From positions 1 to 51,376 of the forward strand of contig DASPKT010000448.1 of the NCBI GenBank assembly GCA_035627915.1: DNA of 51,376 nt. Reading direction: 5' to 3'. Source of the DNA: DASPKT01 sp035627915. GTDB taxonomy: Bacteria > Pseudomonadota > Alphaproteobacteria > Azospirillales > Azospirillaceae. Below the pieces are notes generated by a model that worked only from the letters and a program-made list of their open reading frames with translations, was not told the DNA's origin and did no database searches. Below, one piece after another: positions 40,763-49,312 of this stretch. The position numbers were made by a program, and so were the translations under genes. Numbering within the stretch: the stretch's first letter is position 1; each line of letters begins with the position of its first letter.

Positions 40763-43134
40763 GACGGCTCCTTCTCGCGCAGGTCGGCGGGCACCACGGC
40801 CTCCGGCGCCGACGCGTCCAGCCGCACCAGCCGCCCGTGGTGCCACAGCTCCAGCGGCCCGCCGCCCAGCAGCGTGTAGGTCACGGCACCCGGCGCCACC
40901 GTCACCGCCAGCCGGCTGTTCCGGTAGACCAGGCGGAACCGGTAGCCGGTCAGGGCATCGGGGAGGATCGGGCGGAAGCGCAGGTCGCCACCCAGCGTCC
41001 GCATCCCGGCGAAGCCGTGCACCACCCCCATCCAGGCGCCGGCCAGCGAGGCCATGTGCAGCCCGTGGCCGGTATTGCCGTGCAGGTCCTCCAGGTCGAC
41101 CAGGGCGGAGGCGCGGACGTAGTCGTAGGCCTTCGCCCCGTCGCCCAGCTCCGCCGCCATGATGCCGAACACGCTGGCGGACAGGGTGCTGTCGTGGACG
41201 GTGATGCGCTCGTAATAGTCGTAGGAGTTGCGCTTGGCGGACGGCGCGAACCGCTCCGGCAGCAGGAAGAAGGCCAGCACCGCGTCCGCCTGCTTGCACA
41301 GCTGGTGGCGGTAGAGCGTCAGCGGGTGGTAGTGCAGCAGCAGCGGCCGGCGGCCGGGCGGCGTGCCGGCGACGTCCCACACCGGCTTGTCCAGGAAGCC
41401 GTCGTCCTGCGGGTGCAGGTCCAGCTCCGCGTCGTAGGGCAGGTACATCCGCTCCGCCGCGTCGCGCCAGGCCGCCACCTCGGCGTCGGTCAGCGCGATG
41501 CGGGCGCGCAGATCGGCCAGCGCCTCCGGGTGGCGCAGCGACAGGCGCACCATCAGGTCGCAGGCGTACTCCAGGTGCGCCTTGGCCATGGCGTTGGTGT
41601 AGAGGTTGTTGTCGACCATGGCCGTGTACTCGTCCGGCCCGGTCACCTCGTTGATGCAGAACTGGCCGCCCCGGCGGGGGTTGTGGAAGCCCACCTGGGT
41701 CCAGATGCGCGCCGTCTCGAACACCAGCTCGGCCGCACCCTCCAGCAGGAAGCCGTCGTCCTCCGTCGCCTCCACGTACTGGCGCACGGCGTAGGCGATG
41801 TCGGCGTTGATGTGGTACTGGGCACTGCCGCCGGGGAAGTAGGCGGAGCATTCCTGCCCGCCGATGGTGCGCCAGGGGAACAGCGCGCCGGCCGCGTGGC
41901 CCATGACCCGGGCGTGCGCCCGGGCGCCGTCCAGCATGCGCACCCGGTACTCCAGCAGCCGGCGGGCGATCTCGGGGGCGGTGAAGGTGAAGAAGGGCAG
42001 GACGAAGATCTCCGCGTCCCAGAAATAATGCCCCTCGTACCCCTCGCCAGACTGGCCCTTGGCGCCGACCGAGGTCAGCCCGTCGCGCCCGGCCGCCTGC
42101 AGCAGCTGGAGCATGGCGAAGCGCACCGCCCGGTCCGCCTCCGCGTCGCCCTCCAGTGCCAGGTCGGCGCGCTGCCAGAAATCGGCGAGGAAGCCGCGCT
42201 GCTCCTCCAGCAGCCGGTCGAAGCCGGCCGCGGCGGCATCCGCCAGCACCGCCCGGGCGGCGCCGGCCAGCGCGTCGTCCTCCGCCGCGTCCTGGTCCCC
42301 GCCGCGGTCGGCGGCGTAGGCGACCAGCTTGGTCAGGGAAACGGGCACGCCCGTGCGCGCCTCGAACCGGAAGCCGCGCAGCAGGCGGTCCTGCCCGTCG
42401 TAGGAGGTTTCCGCGGCAGGCGCGTCGGAGGCGGCATGGGCCATCAGGGTGGCGACGCCGTGGCCGCTGTCGGCGGCGCGGTCGATGAAGCCGTCGCCGT
42501 CGGCCGCGGTCAGGGTCCGCCGGCGCTTCAGCCCGTGCCGGCCCAGCGCGGGGCCGACGCGGGGGTCGTCCTGGTCCGCCTGCGACAGGGCGGAGCGCGG
42601 CGCCTCCAATGCTGACTCCACCAGGACCGGCCCGTCGAAGTCGACCGGGGTGACGGTGACGCGGGCGGCGGCCAGCCGGTCGCGCACGAAGCTGACCAGC
42701 CGCTCGAACACGATCTCGGCGGTCTGACCCTTGGGCGAGCGCCAGAGCACGCGGCGGGTCAGCAGGCCGGAGCGCAGGTCCAGCCGGCGCTCCTCCGCCA
42801 GCACGGTGCCGGCGCCGCGGCCGAAGCGCTCGCCCGCGACCAGCACCTCCAGGCGGGTCCCGTCGGGGACCGGGACGCGGGTGTCGCTGGAGCGGGCGAG
42901 GCCCGGCAGCGTCTCGTGGTAATGGATGGGCACCCGCTCGTAGACGCCGTTCAGGTGGGCGACGGCGGCCTGGGTGCGGCCCTCCTGCTCCTCCAGCACG
43001 CCGCGCACGCCGATGAAGCCGTTGCCGAGCGTGAACACCGCCTCGCTGCGCGCCAGCGGCGCGCCCGCCTCGACGATGGTCCAGCCGTCGCCCGTGTATC
43101 CGGGCACAGAGGCGGTGGAGGGATGCATGCCCAT
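40759..43134 (-). CDS. GH65 disaccharide phosphorylase (maltose/kojibiose/trehalose type)
   Basis: The 791-residue protein has an N-terminal beta-supersandwich and a (alpha/alpha)6 catalytic domain. FWDAEIF (371-377) and INEVTGPDEYTAMVDNN, with predicted acid Glu502 in GPDEY, are GH65 signatures; KQADAVLAFFLLPE follows. GH65 enzymes phosphorolyse alpha-linked glucosides to beta-glucose 1-phosphate and glucose. The adjacent pgmB supports a phosphorylase, not a hydrolase. There is no signal peptide, so it is cytosolic. The linkage (maltose, trehalose, kojibiose, nigerose) cannot be read by eye. Confidence 0.9.
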   Translation of the reverse strand: MGMHPSTASVPGYTGDGWTIVEAGAPLARSEAVFTLGNGFIGVRGVLEEQEGRTQAAVAHLNGVYERVPIHYHETLPGLARSSDTRVPVPDGTRLEVLVAGERFGRGAGTVLAEERRLDLRSGLLTRRVLWRSPKGQTAEIVFERLVSFVRDRLAAARVTVTPVDFDGPVLVESALEAPRSALSQADQDDPRVGPALGRHGLKRRRTLTAADGDGFIDRAADSGHGVATLMAHAASDAPAAETSYDGQDRLLRGFRFEARTGVPVSLTKLVAYAADRGGDQDAAEDDALAGAARAVLADAAAAGFDRLLEEQRGFLADFWQRADLALEGDAEADRAVRFAMLQLLQAAGRDGLTSVGAKGQSGEGYEGHYFWDAEIFVLPFFTFTAPEIARRLLEYRVRMLDGARAHARVMGHAAGALFPWRTIGGQECSAYFPGGSAQYHINADIAYAVRQYVEATEDDGFLLEGAAELVFETARIWTQVGFHNPRRGGQFCINEVTGPDEYTAMVDNNLYTNAMAKAHLEYACDLMVRLSLRHPEALADLRARIALTDAEVAAWRDAAERMYLPYDAELDLHPQDDGFLDKPVWDVAGTPPGRRPLLLHYHPLTLYRHQLCKQADAVLAFFLLPERFAPSAKRNSYDYYERITVHDSTLSASVFGIMAAELGDGAKAYDYVRASALVDLEDLHGNTGHGLHMASLAGAWMGVVHGFAGMRTLGGDLRFRPILPDALTGYRFRLVYRNSRLAVTVAPGAVTYTLLGGGPLELWHHGRLVRLDASAPEAVVPADLREKEPS

Positions 43135-43180
43135 GGGATGCCCTGACGGTTCGCGGTGGGTATCTGATTTGGGGAAAAAG

Positions 43181-43208
43181 GGGGCGGGGCCGTTGCGGGC
43201 CCCGCCCC
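43181..43208 (-). terminator. intrinsic terminator between the receptor and the GH65 gene
   Basis: GGGGCGGGGCC (43181-43191) and GGCCCCGCCCC (43198-43208) make a perfect 11-bp stem with a 6-base loop. Leftward it is followed by CTTTTTCCCC. It lies 12 bases after the receptor stop and 46 before the GH65 start, so much of the receptor transcript should end here. Confidence 0.8.
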
Positions 43209-43220
43209 ACCCAGCGTCGG

Positions 43221-45722
43221 CTAGAAGCGATAGCTGACGCTGGCCTCGACCGACCGGCCCAGGATCGGGCGGGCGAGGACGACGCCGTCGGAGACGCCGG
43301 AGCCGATGACGCGGGGGTTGCCCTCGGTCAGAGCGAGCTTGTCCGTGAGGTTGTCGCCGACGATCTGGAAGGTGAGGTTCTCGCCCACGTCGACGGCGAA
43401 GCCCGCGTCATACTTGGTGTAGGACGGCAGGACCTGCAGGTTCTCCGGATCGGAGAAGCGGTCGTCGACGTAGGTGACGGTGCCGAAGAAGCGCACGCTG
43501 CCCCAGGCGAGCGGCACCTCGTAGCTGGGCGTGAAGCGGACGGAGACCGGCGGCTGGCGCGAGATCTGGTTGCCCGACCGGTCCTGCCCGCCGGAGAACA
43601 GCTTCTTGAACTCCGCGTCCTGGAAGGTGCCGGTCAGCGCCAGCTGCAGGTTCTCCACCGGCTCCACGACCAGCTCCACCTCCACGCCGTAGGCGCGCGA
43701 CGTGCCGATGTCGACCACGTTCTGCCCGTTCACGAAGCGCTGGAAGGGCAGGCCCTTGAAGTCGTTGTAGAAGGCGGTGGCGAACACGGCGGCGTAGCCG
43801 ATGTCGGCCTTGTAGCCCAGCTCGTACTGGTCGACTTCCTGGATGTTGGTGGCGCCGTCGCGCAGATTGTCGAACTGCGGGAACTTCACGCCGTGGTTCA
43901 CGCGGGCGAACACGCCCATCTCGTCGGTCAGCGCCAGGTTGGCGCCCACCGTCCAGGACAGCTCGGTCTTGTCGTAGTCGATCTCGCGGAAGGTGCCGTT
44001 CAGGATGGCGGCGCCGTTGTTGTGCAGGGTCAGCGGGTTGTCGTCGAGGTCGACGCCGAAGGTCACGTTCTCCAGCGTGGCGTCGACGGTCGCCTTCTCC
44101 AGCCGCAGGCCGCCGTCGATGCGCAGCGTGTCGGTGACCTGCCACTCGTCCGCCAGCACGCCGGCGATGTTCTGGCCGTTGTAGGAGGCGTTGACGTCGA
44201 AGAAGGGCGCGCCCACGAAGCCCCCGCGGGACGCGCGGACGCCGTTGTTCAGCGCCAGGTCCAGGCGGCGGCTGTTGGACTCGGCCGTGACCAGCTGGTT
44301 GTTGCCGAGGTACCAGAGGTCCTTGGAGGAGTAGTCGGCGATGTAGACGCCGACCGTGACCGTGTTGCTGCCGAAGGTCTTGCTGAGGCGCAGGTCCGTC
44401 GTGAAGGATTCCAGCTCCTTCTCCACCGACCACCAGCCCAGCTCCATGACCTGCTGGTTGAGGTCGGTCAGCGCGGCACCGCTGCCGGCGAAGGTGAAGC
44501 TGCCCGTCGTCGCCGGGCCGCCCGCCGCACCCACGACCGCCGCGTCGCCGTTGGCGCCGGCCAGGCGGTTGGCGAGGTAGGCGGCGGCGGTGACCGGCGG
44601 GGCCACGGGCACCACGCCCATCGTGTTCGCGTCGCCGGCCAGGTAGTTGTAGCGGCCGCTGAACTCCCAGTCGTTGCCGAGGTCGAGCTCGACGCTGCCG
44701 CCGGTCAGGTACAGGTCGATGCCGCGGCCGTCGGAGAGGTCGCGCCGGATGGTGCCGGGCCCGCCGGCGCCGCTGCCGCGGGTGACCTCCAGCGTGGCGA
44801 GGCGGATGTCGTTGCTGTGGTAGGTGCCGGTGCCGGCGTCGAAGCCCGGGAACTCGCGGATGCCGCCGTCGGCCTCGGCGATCAGCGGGATCGGCAGCAG
44901 CCAGGCGTTCTTGTCCTTGGTGCGGCGGCCGTAGAAGTTGACCTCGCCGTTGTCCATCACGTGGGTGACGTTGGCGCTGAACTGCCCGCCGCGGTCGGAG
45001 GGGAACTCGGTGTCGCGGATGCCGTCCGTCTCGCGGTAGAAGCCGCCGACGCTGACGAACCAGTCCTCCGAGATCGGGCCGCCATAGACCACGTCCAGGC
45101 GCTTGGTGCCGTAGTCGGAGCCGGTCAGCTTGATCAGCCCCTCGGGGTCCTTGCCGCCCTTCTTCTCGATGAAGTTGAAGGTCACGCCCGGCTGGCCGTT
45201 GGAGAAGACCGGGTTCGGGCCGCCGCGCAGGCCTTCCACCCGCTCGATCGTCTCGTCCAGGCGGAACAGGGTGGAGTTCTCCAGGAACGACAGGGTCGAG
45301 GGCGGGAAGATCGGCGAGCTGTTCAGCTGCACCGTGGTGAACTCGGCGTCGCCGGCGGTGGGGAAGCCGCGGACGAAGACGTTGGCGCCGCTCTCGCCGC
45401 CGGAGGACTCAACCCACACGCCCGGGGTCAGCTTGAACAGGTCGGCCGTGCTCTTCGGCGCGGTCTGGGCGATGTCCTCGGGGTCGATGGAGGTGATGGC
45501 GAAGCTGGCGTCCAGCTTGCGGATGCCTTCCGCCCGCGCGGTGCCGGTGACGATGATCTCCTCCAGGTCGAGCGAGGAGGAGTCGCCGGATGCGGGGGCG
45601 GCGGCGTCCTGCGCCTGGGCGGCGACGGCGAAGAGGGCGACGGAGGAGGCCAGGGCGGCCCGGAAGAGGGCTCGCGGGAAGGCGGTGCGCCGGGACTGGC
45701 GGCGGGCGGCGGGAATCAGCAC
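43221..45722 (-). CDS. TonB-dependent receptor of the GH65 sugar locus
   Basis: The 833-residue outer-membrane receptor starts at GTG (45722) behind AAGGGAG. A basic stretch and a hydrophobic signal ending AVAAQA (about residue 38) follow. It has a TonB-box-like LEEIIVTGTA, a plug with LFKLTPGVWVESSGGESGAN and RIEGLRGGPNP-like segments, and a barrel ending RSVEASVSYRF. It would import alpha-glucosides or another oligosaccharide. A longer ATG form to 45806 would place 28 extra residues before the signal and is less likely. Tandem operators lie about 190 bases upstream. Confidence 0.9.
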   Translation of the reverse strand: MLIPAARRQSRRTAFPRALFRAALASSVALFAVAAQAQDAAAPASGDSSSLDLEEIIVTGTARAEGIRKLDASFAITSIDPEDIAQTAPKSTADLFKLTPGVWVESSGGESGANVFVRGFPTAGDAEFTTVQLNSSPIFPPSTLSFLENSTLFRLDETIERVEGLRGGPNPVFSNGQPGVTFNFIEKKGGKDPEGLIKLTGSDYGTKRLDVVYGGPISEDWFVSVGGFYRETDGIRDTEFPSDRGGQFSANVTHVMDNGEVNFYGRRTKDKNAWLLPIPLIAEADGGIREFPGFDAGTGTYHSNDIRLATLEVTRGSGAGGPGTIRRDLSDGRGIDLYLTGGSVELDLGNDWEFSGRYNYLAGDANTMGVVPVAPPVTAAAYLANRLAGANGDAAVVGAAGGPATTGSFTFAGSGAALTDLNQQVMELGWWSVEKELESFTTDLRLSKTFGSNTVTVGVYIADYSSKDLWYLGNNQLVTAESNSRRLDLALNNGVRASRGGFVGAPFFDVNASYNGQNIAGVLADEWQVTDTLRIDGGLRLEKATVDATLENVTFGVDLDDNPLTLHNNGAAILNGTFREIDYDKTELSWTVGANLALTDEMGVFARVNHGVKFPQFDNLRDGATNIQEVDQYELGYKADIGYAAVFATAFYNDFKGLPFQRFVNGQNVVDIGTSRAYGVEVELVVEPVENLQLALTGTFQDAEFKKLFSGGQDRSGNQISRQPPVSVRFTPSYEVPLAWGSVRFFGTVTYVDDRFSDPENLQVLPSYTKYDAGFAVDVGENLTFQIVGDNLTDKLALTEGNPRVIGSGVSDGVVLARPILGRSVEASVSYRF

Positions 45723-45910
45723 TTCATTTCTCCCTTGAAGCTTCTTGGTACGGGCATGGCGGGCGGTCCGTTTTCCGGCCGGTCGGGCCATCCCCAGGCG
45801 CGGCATCTCCCCTGGGAGCTACGGCGGGACGGATCGCGGCGCGGCCTCTGGCGCGCCCCTCTCCTCCCCGTCGCGGCGCCGCTTCTGCGGACGGTCGCTT
45901 GTTCGTTCGT

Positions 45911-45943
45911 TGGTATCGATATCATCCATTGGTATCGATATCA
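45911..45943. promoter_or_regulatory. tandem identical LacI-type operators of the GH65 locus
   Basis: TGGTATCGATATCA occurs exactly twice, at 45911-45924 and 45930-45943, with centres 19 bases apart. Each is a near-palindrome with a central CpG, as LacI-family dimers require. The half-site (ATCGAT core) differs from the uronate operator (ACCGGT core), so the second LacI protein at 46316 is the likely binder. The pair stands in an AT-rich island upstream of the receptor. Confidence 0.8.
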
Positions 45944-46046
45944 ATAGCCGTTACTCCGAAATTTCAGCGAACCGCGATAGACGGCCGGAACCGGCGGAAA
46001 CGCTGGGGATGGAGCGGTTTGCCCGTTCGGTTTTCGCCCCCCTTGT

Positions 46047-46131
46047 CCGTCACCCCGGCGCAAGCATGGGTCCAGGGACCCCGGGCGTCACGGGAGACGG
46101 CCGCTGGATTCCGGCTTTCGCCGGAATGACG
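46047..46131. repeat. dispersed palindromic element, copy 3
   Basis: It begins CCGTCACCCCGGCGCAAG and ends CGCCGGAATGACGC, with a decayed centre. It is part of a diverged 138-base unit beginning CTGGGGATGGAGCGGTTT at 46003. The unit repeats in tandem at 46141. No gene covers 45723-46315. Confidence 0.8.
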
Positions 46132-46185
46132 CTTCAATGCCTGGGGATGGAGCGGTTTCGACCGCGGCTTTCCTCGCTCTTTACA

Positions 46186-46270
46186 CGTCACCCCGGCGAC
46201 AGCCGGGGTCCAGGGTCCCCGTGCACCGCGGTAAACGGCCCCTGGATTCCGGCTTTCGCCGGAATGACGG
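46186..46270. repeat. dispersed palindromic element, copy 4, in tandem with copy 3
   Basis: It begins CGTCACCCCGGCGACAGC and ends TTTCGCCGGAATGACGG. It lies exactly 138 bases after copy 3, within a second unit starting CTGGGGATGGAGCGGTTT at 46141. A third partial unit starts at 46278 (CTGGGGAAATCG) and runs into the lacI gene end, so duplication spread toward the coding region. Confidence 0.8.
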
Positions 46271-46315
46271 GCAAAGTCTGGGGAAATCGCACGTTGCCCC
46301 GGCCGGGAGCCGCCC

Positions 46316-47338
46316 TCACGTCCCGCGCACGACCAGGCGGGTCGGCAGGACGGCGCTGTCCGTCTCCTCCCCCTCCACCAGGGCGCGGACCTTGCGGGCC
46401 AGCAGCACGCCGCCGGCGTGCCAGTCCTGGTGGATGGTGGTCAGCGGCGGGGTGAAGCAGGCCGCCAGCGGGATGTCGTCGTAGCCGATGACGGAGACGG
46501 CGTCCGGCACGGCCAGCCCGCGGTCCAGCAGCGCCCGCACCGCCCCCATGGCCAGCAGGTCGCTGGCGGCGAACAGCCCGTCGAACGCCTCCCCGCGGTC
46601 CAGCAGCCCGTTCACCGCGGCGCTGCCGGCGGCGAACGTGAAGACGGAGGGCAGCTTGGCCACCAGGGCGCCGCCGCCGGCCTTCAGCGCCGCCTCGAAC
46701 CCCTTGCAGCGCTGGTCGATCTCGGGGTGGCTGGTGTCGCCCAGGAACACCGCGCGGCGGCGACCCAGCGACAGCAGCCGCTCCGCGGCGCTGGCGCCGC
46801 CCCTTCGGTTGTCGCTGCCGACCACGACGTGGGAGCGGCCCGGCCGCTTGGCGCCCCACACCACCAGCGGCACGTGGGCGTGGCCGAGCTGGCGGGCGGC
46901 GTCGTTGTGGGAGCCCTGGCCCAGCAGGATGATGCCGTCGGCCCCCTGCACCGCCGGCGACTCGATGCCCTGGCGCGGCGTCAGCAGCACGTTGTAGCCG
47001 GCGGTCGTCAGCTCCTGGCAGATGCCGCCCAGCAGCTCCAGAGGATAGGGATCGGACATCGGCCGGTCCGGCGACGGGTCCATCTCCAGCACGACGGCGA
47101 TGACGTTGCGCTGCTGCAGGCGCAGGCTGCGGGCGCTGAGGTTGAGGCGGTAGCCGTGCTGGCGCGCCAGCTCCTGCACCCGGGCGCGCAGCTCGGGCCG
47201 GACCAGCGGGCTGTCGGCCAGCGCCCGCGACACGGTGATCTTGGAGACGCCGGCCAGCCGGGCGAGGTCGGCCATGGTCAGCCGCCCGCCCGCCTGGGGC
47301 GTCCCGCCGTCCTGCGCCTTGTCCGGTTCCGCGTCCAT
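46316..47338 (-). CDS. LacI-family regulator of the GH65 locus
   Basis: The 340-residue form from ATG 47338 has a helix-turn-helix at about 21-40 (TMADLARLAGVSKITVSRAL), then the hinge NLSARSLRLQQRN. An effector-binding domain follows (VIAVVLEMDPSP, GADGIILLGQGS, SDLLAMGAVRALLDRG, VIGYDDIPLAACFTPPLTTI). An in-frame ATG at 47416 would add 26 residues, but LacI proteins usually have the helix-turn-helix near the start. It likely represses the receptor and phosphorylase genes through the 45911/45930 operators until a sugar binds. Confidence 0.85.
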   Translation of the reverse strand: MDAEPDKAQDGGTPQAGGRLTMADLARLAGVSKITVSRALADSPLVRPELRARVQELARQHGYRLNLSARSLRLQQRNVIAVVLEMDPSPDRPMSDPYPLELLGGICQELTTAGYNVLLTPRQGIESPAVQGADGIILLGQGSHNDAARQLGHAHVPLVVWGAKRPGRSHVVVGSDNRRGGASAAERLLSLGRRRAVFLGDTSHPEIDQRCKGFEAALKAGGGALVAKLPSVFTFAAGSAAVNGLLDRGEAFDGLFAASDLLAMGAVRALLDRGLAVPDAVSVIGYDDIPLAACFTPPLTTIHQDWHAGGVLLARKVRALVEGEETDSAVLPTRLVVRGT

Positions 47339-47702
47339 GAAGCCTCGGCTGGTCGCCGGCACCCGGGCGGAAGTGCCGGGTCCGGGAAGTTCGCGCTGCG
47401 AATGTTCCACAATCATCCGGACAATCCAAGGGGTGGAGCCGAAGGAGACAGGGGCCCCGCATGGGTGCCCTGCGCAGGCCGGCGTTGCCAGGGCCCGCCG
47501 CCGCGGCTACCCAGGCCGCGGGAGGGGCATCGTTCCTCCCGCATCAAGAGCCGGGCCCAGCGCCCGGCGCCAACCTGCCGACCCGGGCAAGGTGGCGGCT
47601 CCTCGACGGGGCGATGCGGCCGGTCATCCGGCAACCAAGCGGGCCTCTTCCAGCCTGTCCGTCGACGCCGCGCCTTTCGCCCGCAACGAGGGGAGAAAGA
47701 CC
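47339..47702. other. 364-base gap between the lacI and hypothetical genes
   Basis: This gap between divergent genes shows no recognisable coding sequence, operator or RNA gene. The only structure is a short GCGGGAGG...CCTCCCGC inverted repeat at 47518-47525 and 47535-47542. The frames open through it lack ribosome-binding sites and look like high-GC shadows. Confidence 0.5.
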
Positions 47703-48011
47703 ATGCCGGACGCGTGCGCCCGTAACGGGAACGAGGGCGGGAACGAGTGGATGCTGGACCTGATCACCCGCCCCGGCGACCGGGTCGCCGAGGTGGCGCG
47801 GCTGGAGGAGCCGCGGGGCACCCGGACCGTGCTGGCCGTGGTGGTGCACCGCGGCGCCGAGCCCTGGACCCACGCCTACGCCGTGCGCCGCCGCGAGGGG
47901 CGGCCGGGCGCCTCGGTGCACCTGCTGCGGGTCTGGCCCGACGACCGGTACGACGCCGCCTGCGCCTGGACGCGCACGCTGGCCGACGGGGGCGCCGCCG
48001 TCCCGGCCTGA
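47703..48011 (+). CDS. small hypothetical protein, 102 residues
   Basis: The ATG at 47703 follows a strong ribosome-binding site (GAGGGGAGAAAGACC). The protein begins MPDACARNGNEGGNEWMLDL and is rich in Arg, Glu and Asp, with alternating short strands (RTVLAVVVHRG, WTHAYAVRRRE, SVHLLRVWP). I recognise no family or membrane segment. A response-regulator gene starts 140 bases later on the same strand. Probably a small soluble alpha/beta protein; function unknown. Confidence 0.65.
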   Translation: MPDACARNGNEGGNEWMLDLITRPGDRVAEVARLEEPRGTRTVLAVVVHRGAEPWTHAYAVRRREGRPGASVHLLRVWPDDRYDAACAWTRTLADGGAAVPA

Positions 48012-48151
48012 GGTGCCTGGCCTGACGCCCCTGCCTCGGCCGGACGGCAGCCCCGGCCACGACTTTCGGATGGCGCGGCGGAAGTTCCGCGACGGGTGGC
48101 GGGCGGCGCTGTTTCACAACGGCCCGCACGACACGAGAGGCCGCCGCACCC

Positions 48152-48568
48152 GTGCCGATGACCCTGCTGATCGTCGACGACCACCAGCTCGGCGCGGAGG
48201 CCCTCGCCACCCTGCTGAGGATGGAGGGCTACGTCGTCCAGGTGGCCCATGACGGGCACGAGGCGCTGCGCCTGCTGCAATCCGGCTACGTCCCGTCGCT
48301 GATCGTCCTGGACCTGGTCATGCCGGTCATGGACGGGCGGGCCTTCCGCCGCGCCCAGCTGGCGGACCCCATGCTGGCGGACATTCCGGTCTACGTCTTC
48401 TCCACCCTGGCGGCGGACGAGGTGGTGGCGGAGCTGAAGGCCGCCGGGGGCCGCCGCAAGCCCTGCCCGGTGCCGCTCCTGCTCGCCGACATCGCCGAGC
48501 TGGTGGGCATGCCCGGGGACGGGGCCGGCCGCAGCCGGGGCGGCGGGCGGCAGGGACTCTCCGGCTGA
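48152..48568 (+). CDS. single-domain response regulator
   Basis: The 138-residue protein is a lone receiver domain. Acidic Asp9/Asp10 are in LLIVDDHQ, phospho-acceptor Asp54 in IVLDLVMPVMDG, a Ser/Thr switch at 84/85 (VYVFST) and the conserved Lys103 in RRKPCP. There is no output domain. The start is GTG at 48152 or ATG at 48158, which removes two residues. Such proteins relay phosphate or bind partners. No kinase is adjacent; the histidine kinase at 19698 has no partner either, but a link is only speculation. Confidence 0.88.
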   Translation: MPMTLLIVDDHQLGAEALATLLRMEGYVVQVAHDGHEALRLLQSGYVPSLIVLDLVMPVMDGRAFRRAQLADPMLADIPVYVFSTLAADEVVAELKAAGGRRKPCPVPLLLADIAELVGMPGDGAGRSRGGGRQGLSG

Positions 48569-48721
48569 CGGACGGCGCGGGCGGTGAACCGGACGCCGGG
48601 GTCCAGTTTCCTAAGGTTTACGAAAGAAACCACGCCGTTACAAAGAGTTGCTGGAGGAGGGCGGGGACCCGTGACAGCATCCGGGGCAGCGGGGGAAACT
48701 GCATTCAAGGGTGCGTACATC

Positions 48722-49237
48722 ATGAGGCATTCCGTCATTCCGGCCCTCGGGCTCTGCGTCCTCCTGCTCTCGGGCCCCGTGCTGGCCGACGACGCCCAGG
48801 CCAACGCCATCTACGACCGCATGTCCAAGGCCTACGCCGAGATGGACCTCGCGCTGATGGACAAGGTCTATGCGCCCGGCGCCGTCTACGTGCCGACGGA
48901 GAAGTCCTTCGGCGTCATCAAGGGCCGCGAGGAGATCCTGGTCGGAACGAAGATGACCTTCGAGCAGGTCAGGAAGAACGGCGGGAAGATGCAGATCGAT
49001 TTCCGCATCACCGACCGCCAGACCTTCGGCGACCTGGCGGCGGACGCCGGCTATTTCCGCTTCACCGCGCTGAAGCCCGACGGCACGCAAGGCATGGTCA
49101 GCTACGGCAAGTTCGTCACCATGCCGGCCAAGCAGAAGGACGGCAGCTGGGCCTTCGCGTCCGACATGAGCGGCAACGCCACGCCCGAGGCGTGGGAGAA
49201 GGCCAAGCCCTTCCCCGGCGCGCGCTTCGACAAGTGA
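48722..49237 (+). CDS. exported SnoaL/NTF2-like protein (DUF4440-type)
   Basis: The 171-residue protein begins with a signal peptide (MRHSVIPALGLCVLLLSG, cleavage near VLA-DD). A helix-then-sheet NTF2-like domain follows: IYDRMSKAYAEMDLALMDKVYAPGAVYV in separate parts, IKGREEILVG, and DGTQGMVSYGKFVT with KDGSWAFASD. This is the SnoaL/DUF4440 type of small pocket protein, here periplasmic. Catalytic role unknown. The in-frame extension to 48584 lacks signal character. Confidence 0.75.
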   Translation: MRHSVIPALGLCVLLLSGPVLADDAQANAIYDRMSKAYAEMDLALMDKVYAPGAVYVPTEKSFGVIKGREEILVGTKMTFEQVRKNGGKMQIDFRITDRQTFGDLAADAGYFRFTALKPDGTQGMVSYGKFVTMPAKQKDGSWAFASDMSGNATPEAWEKAKPFPGARFDK

Positions 49238-49245
49238 CCGGTGCT

Positions 49246-49266
49246 GGGGCCGGGCTGCCCGGCCCC
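49246..49266. terminator. GC-rich hairpin between converging genes
   Basis: GGGGCCGGG (49246-49254) pairs with CCCGGCCCC (49258-49266) around a 3-base loop. It starts 8 bases after the SnoaL-like gene stop and lies 47 bases from the converging msrC stop. It lacks a T-run, so termination efficiency is uncertain. Confidence 0.45.
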
Positions 49267-49312
49267 CCCGGCCCCACCGCCGCTGCGTGCGGCGAGGCGG
49301 CGGCGGGGCCGC

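Noticed and set aside
45709..45730. ATGAAGTGCTGA mini-ORF next to the receptor start as a leader peptide
   Set aside because: It has three codons, overlaps the GTG start out of frame and shows no attenuator structure.
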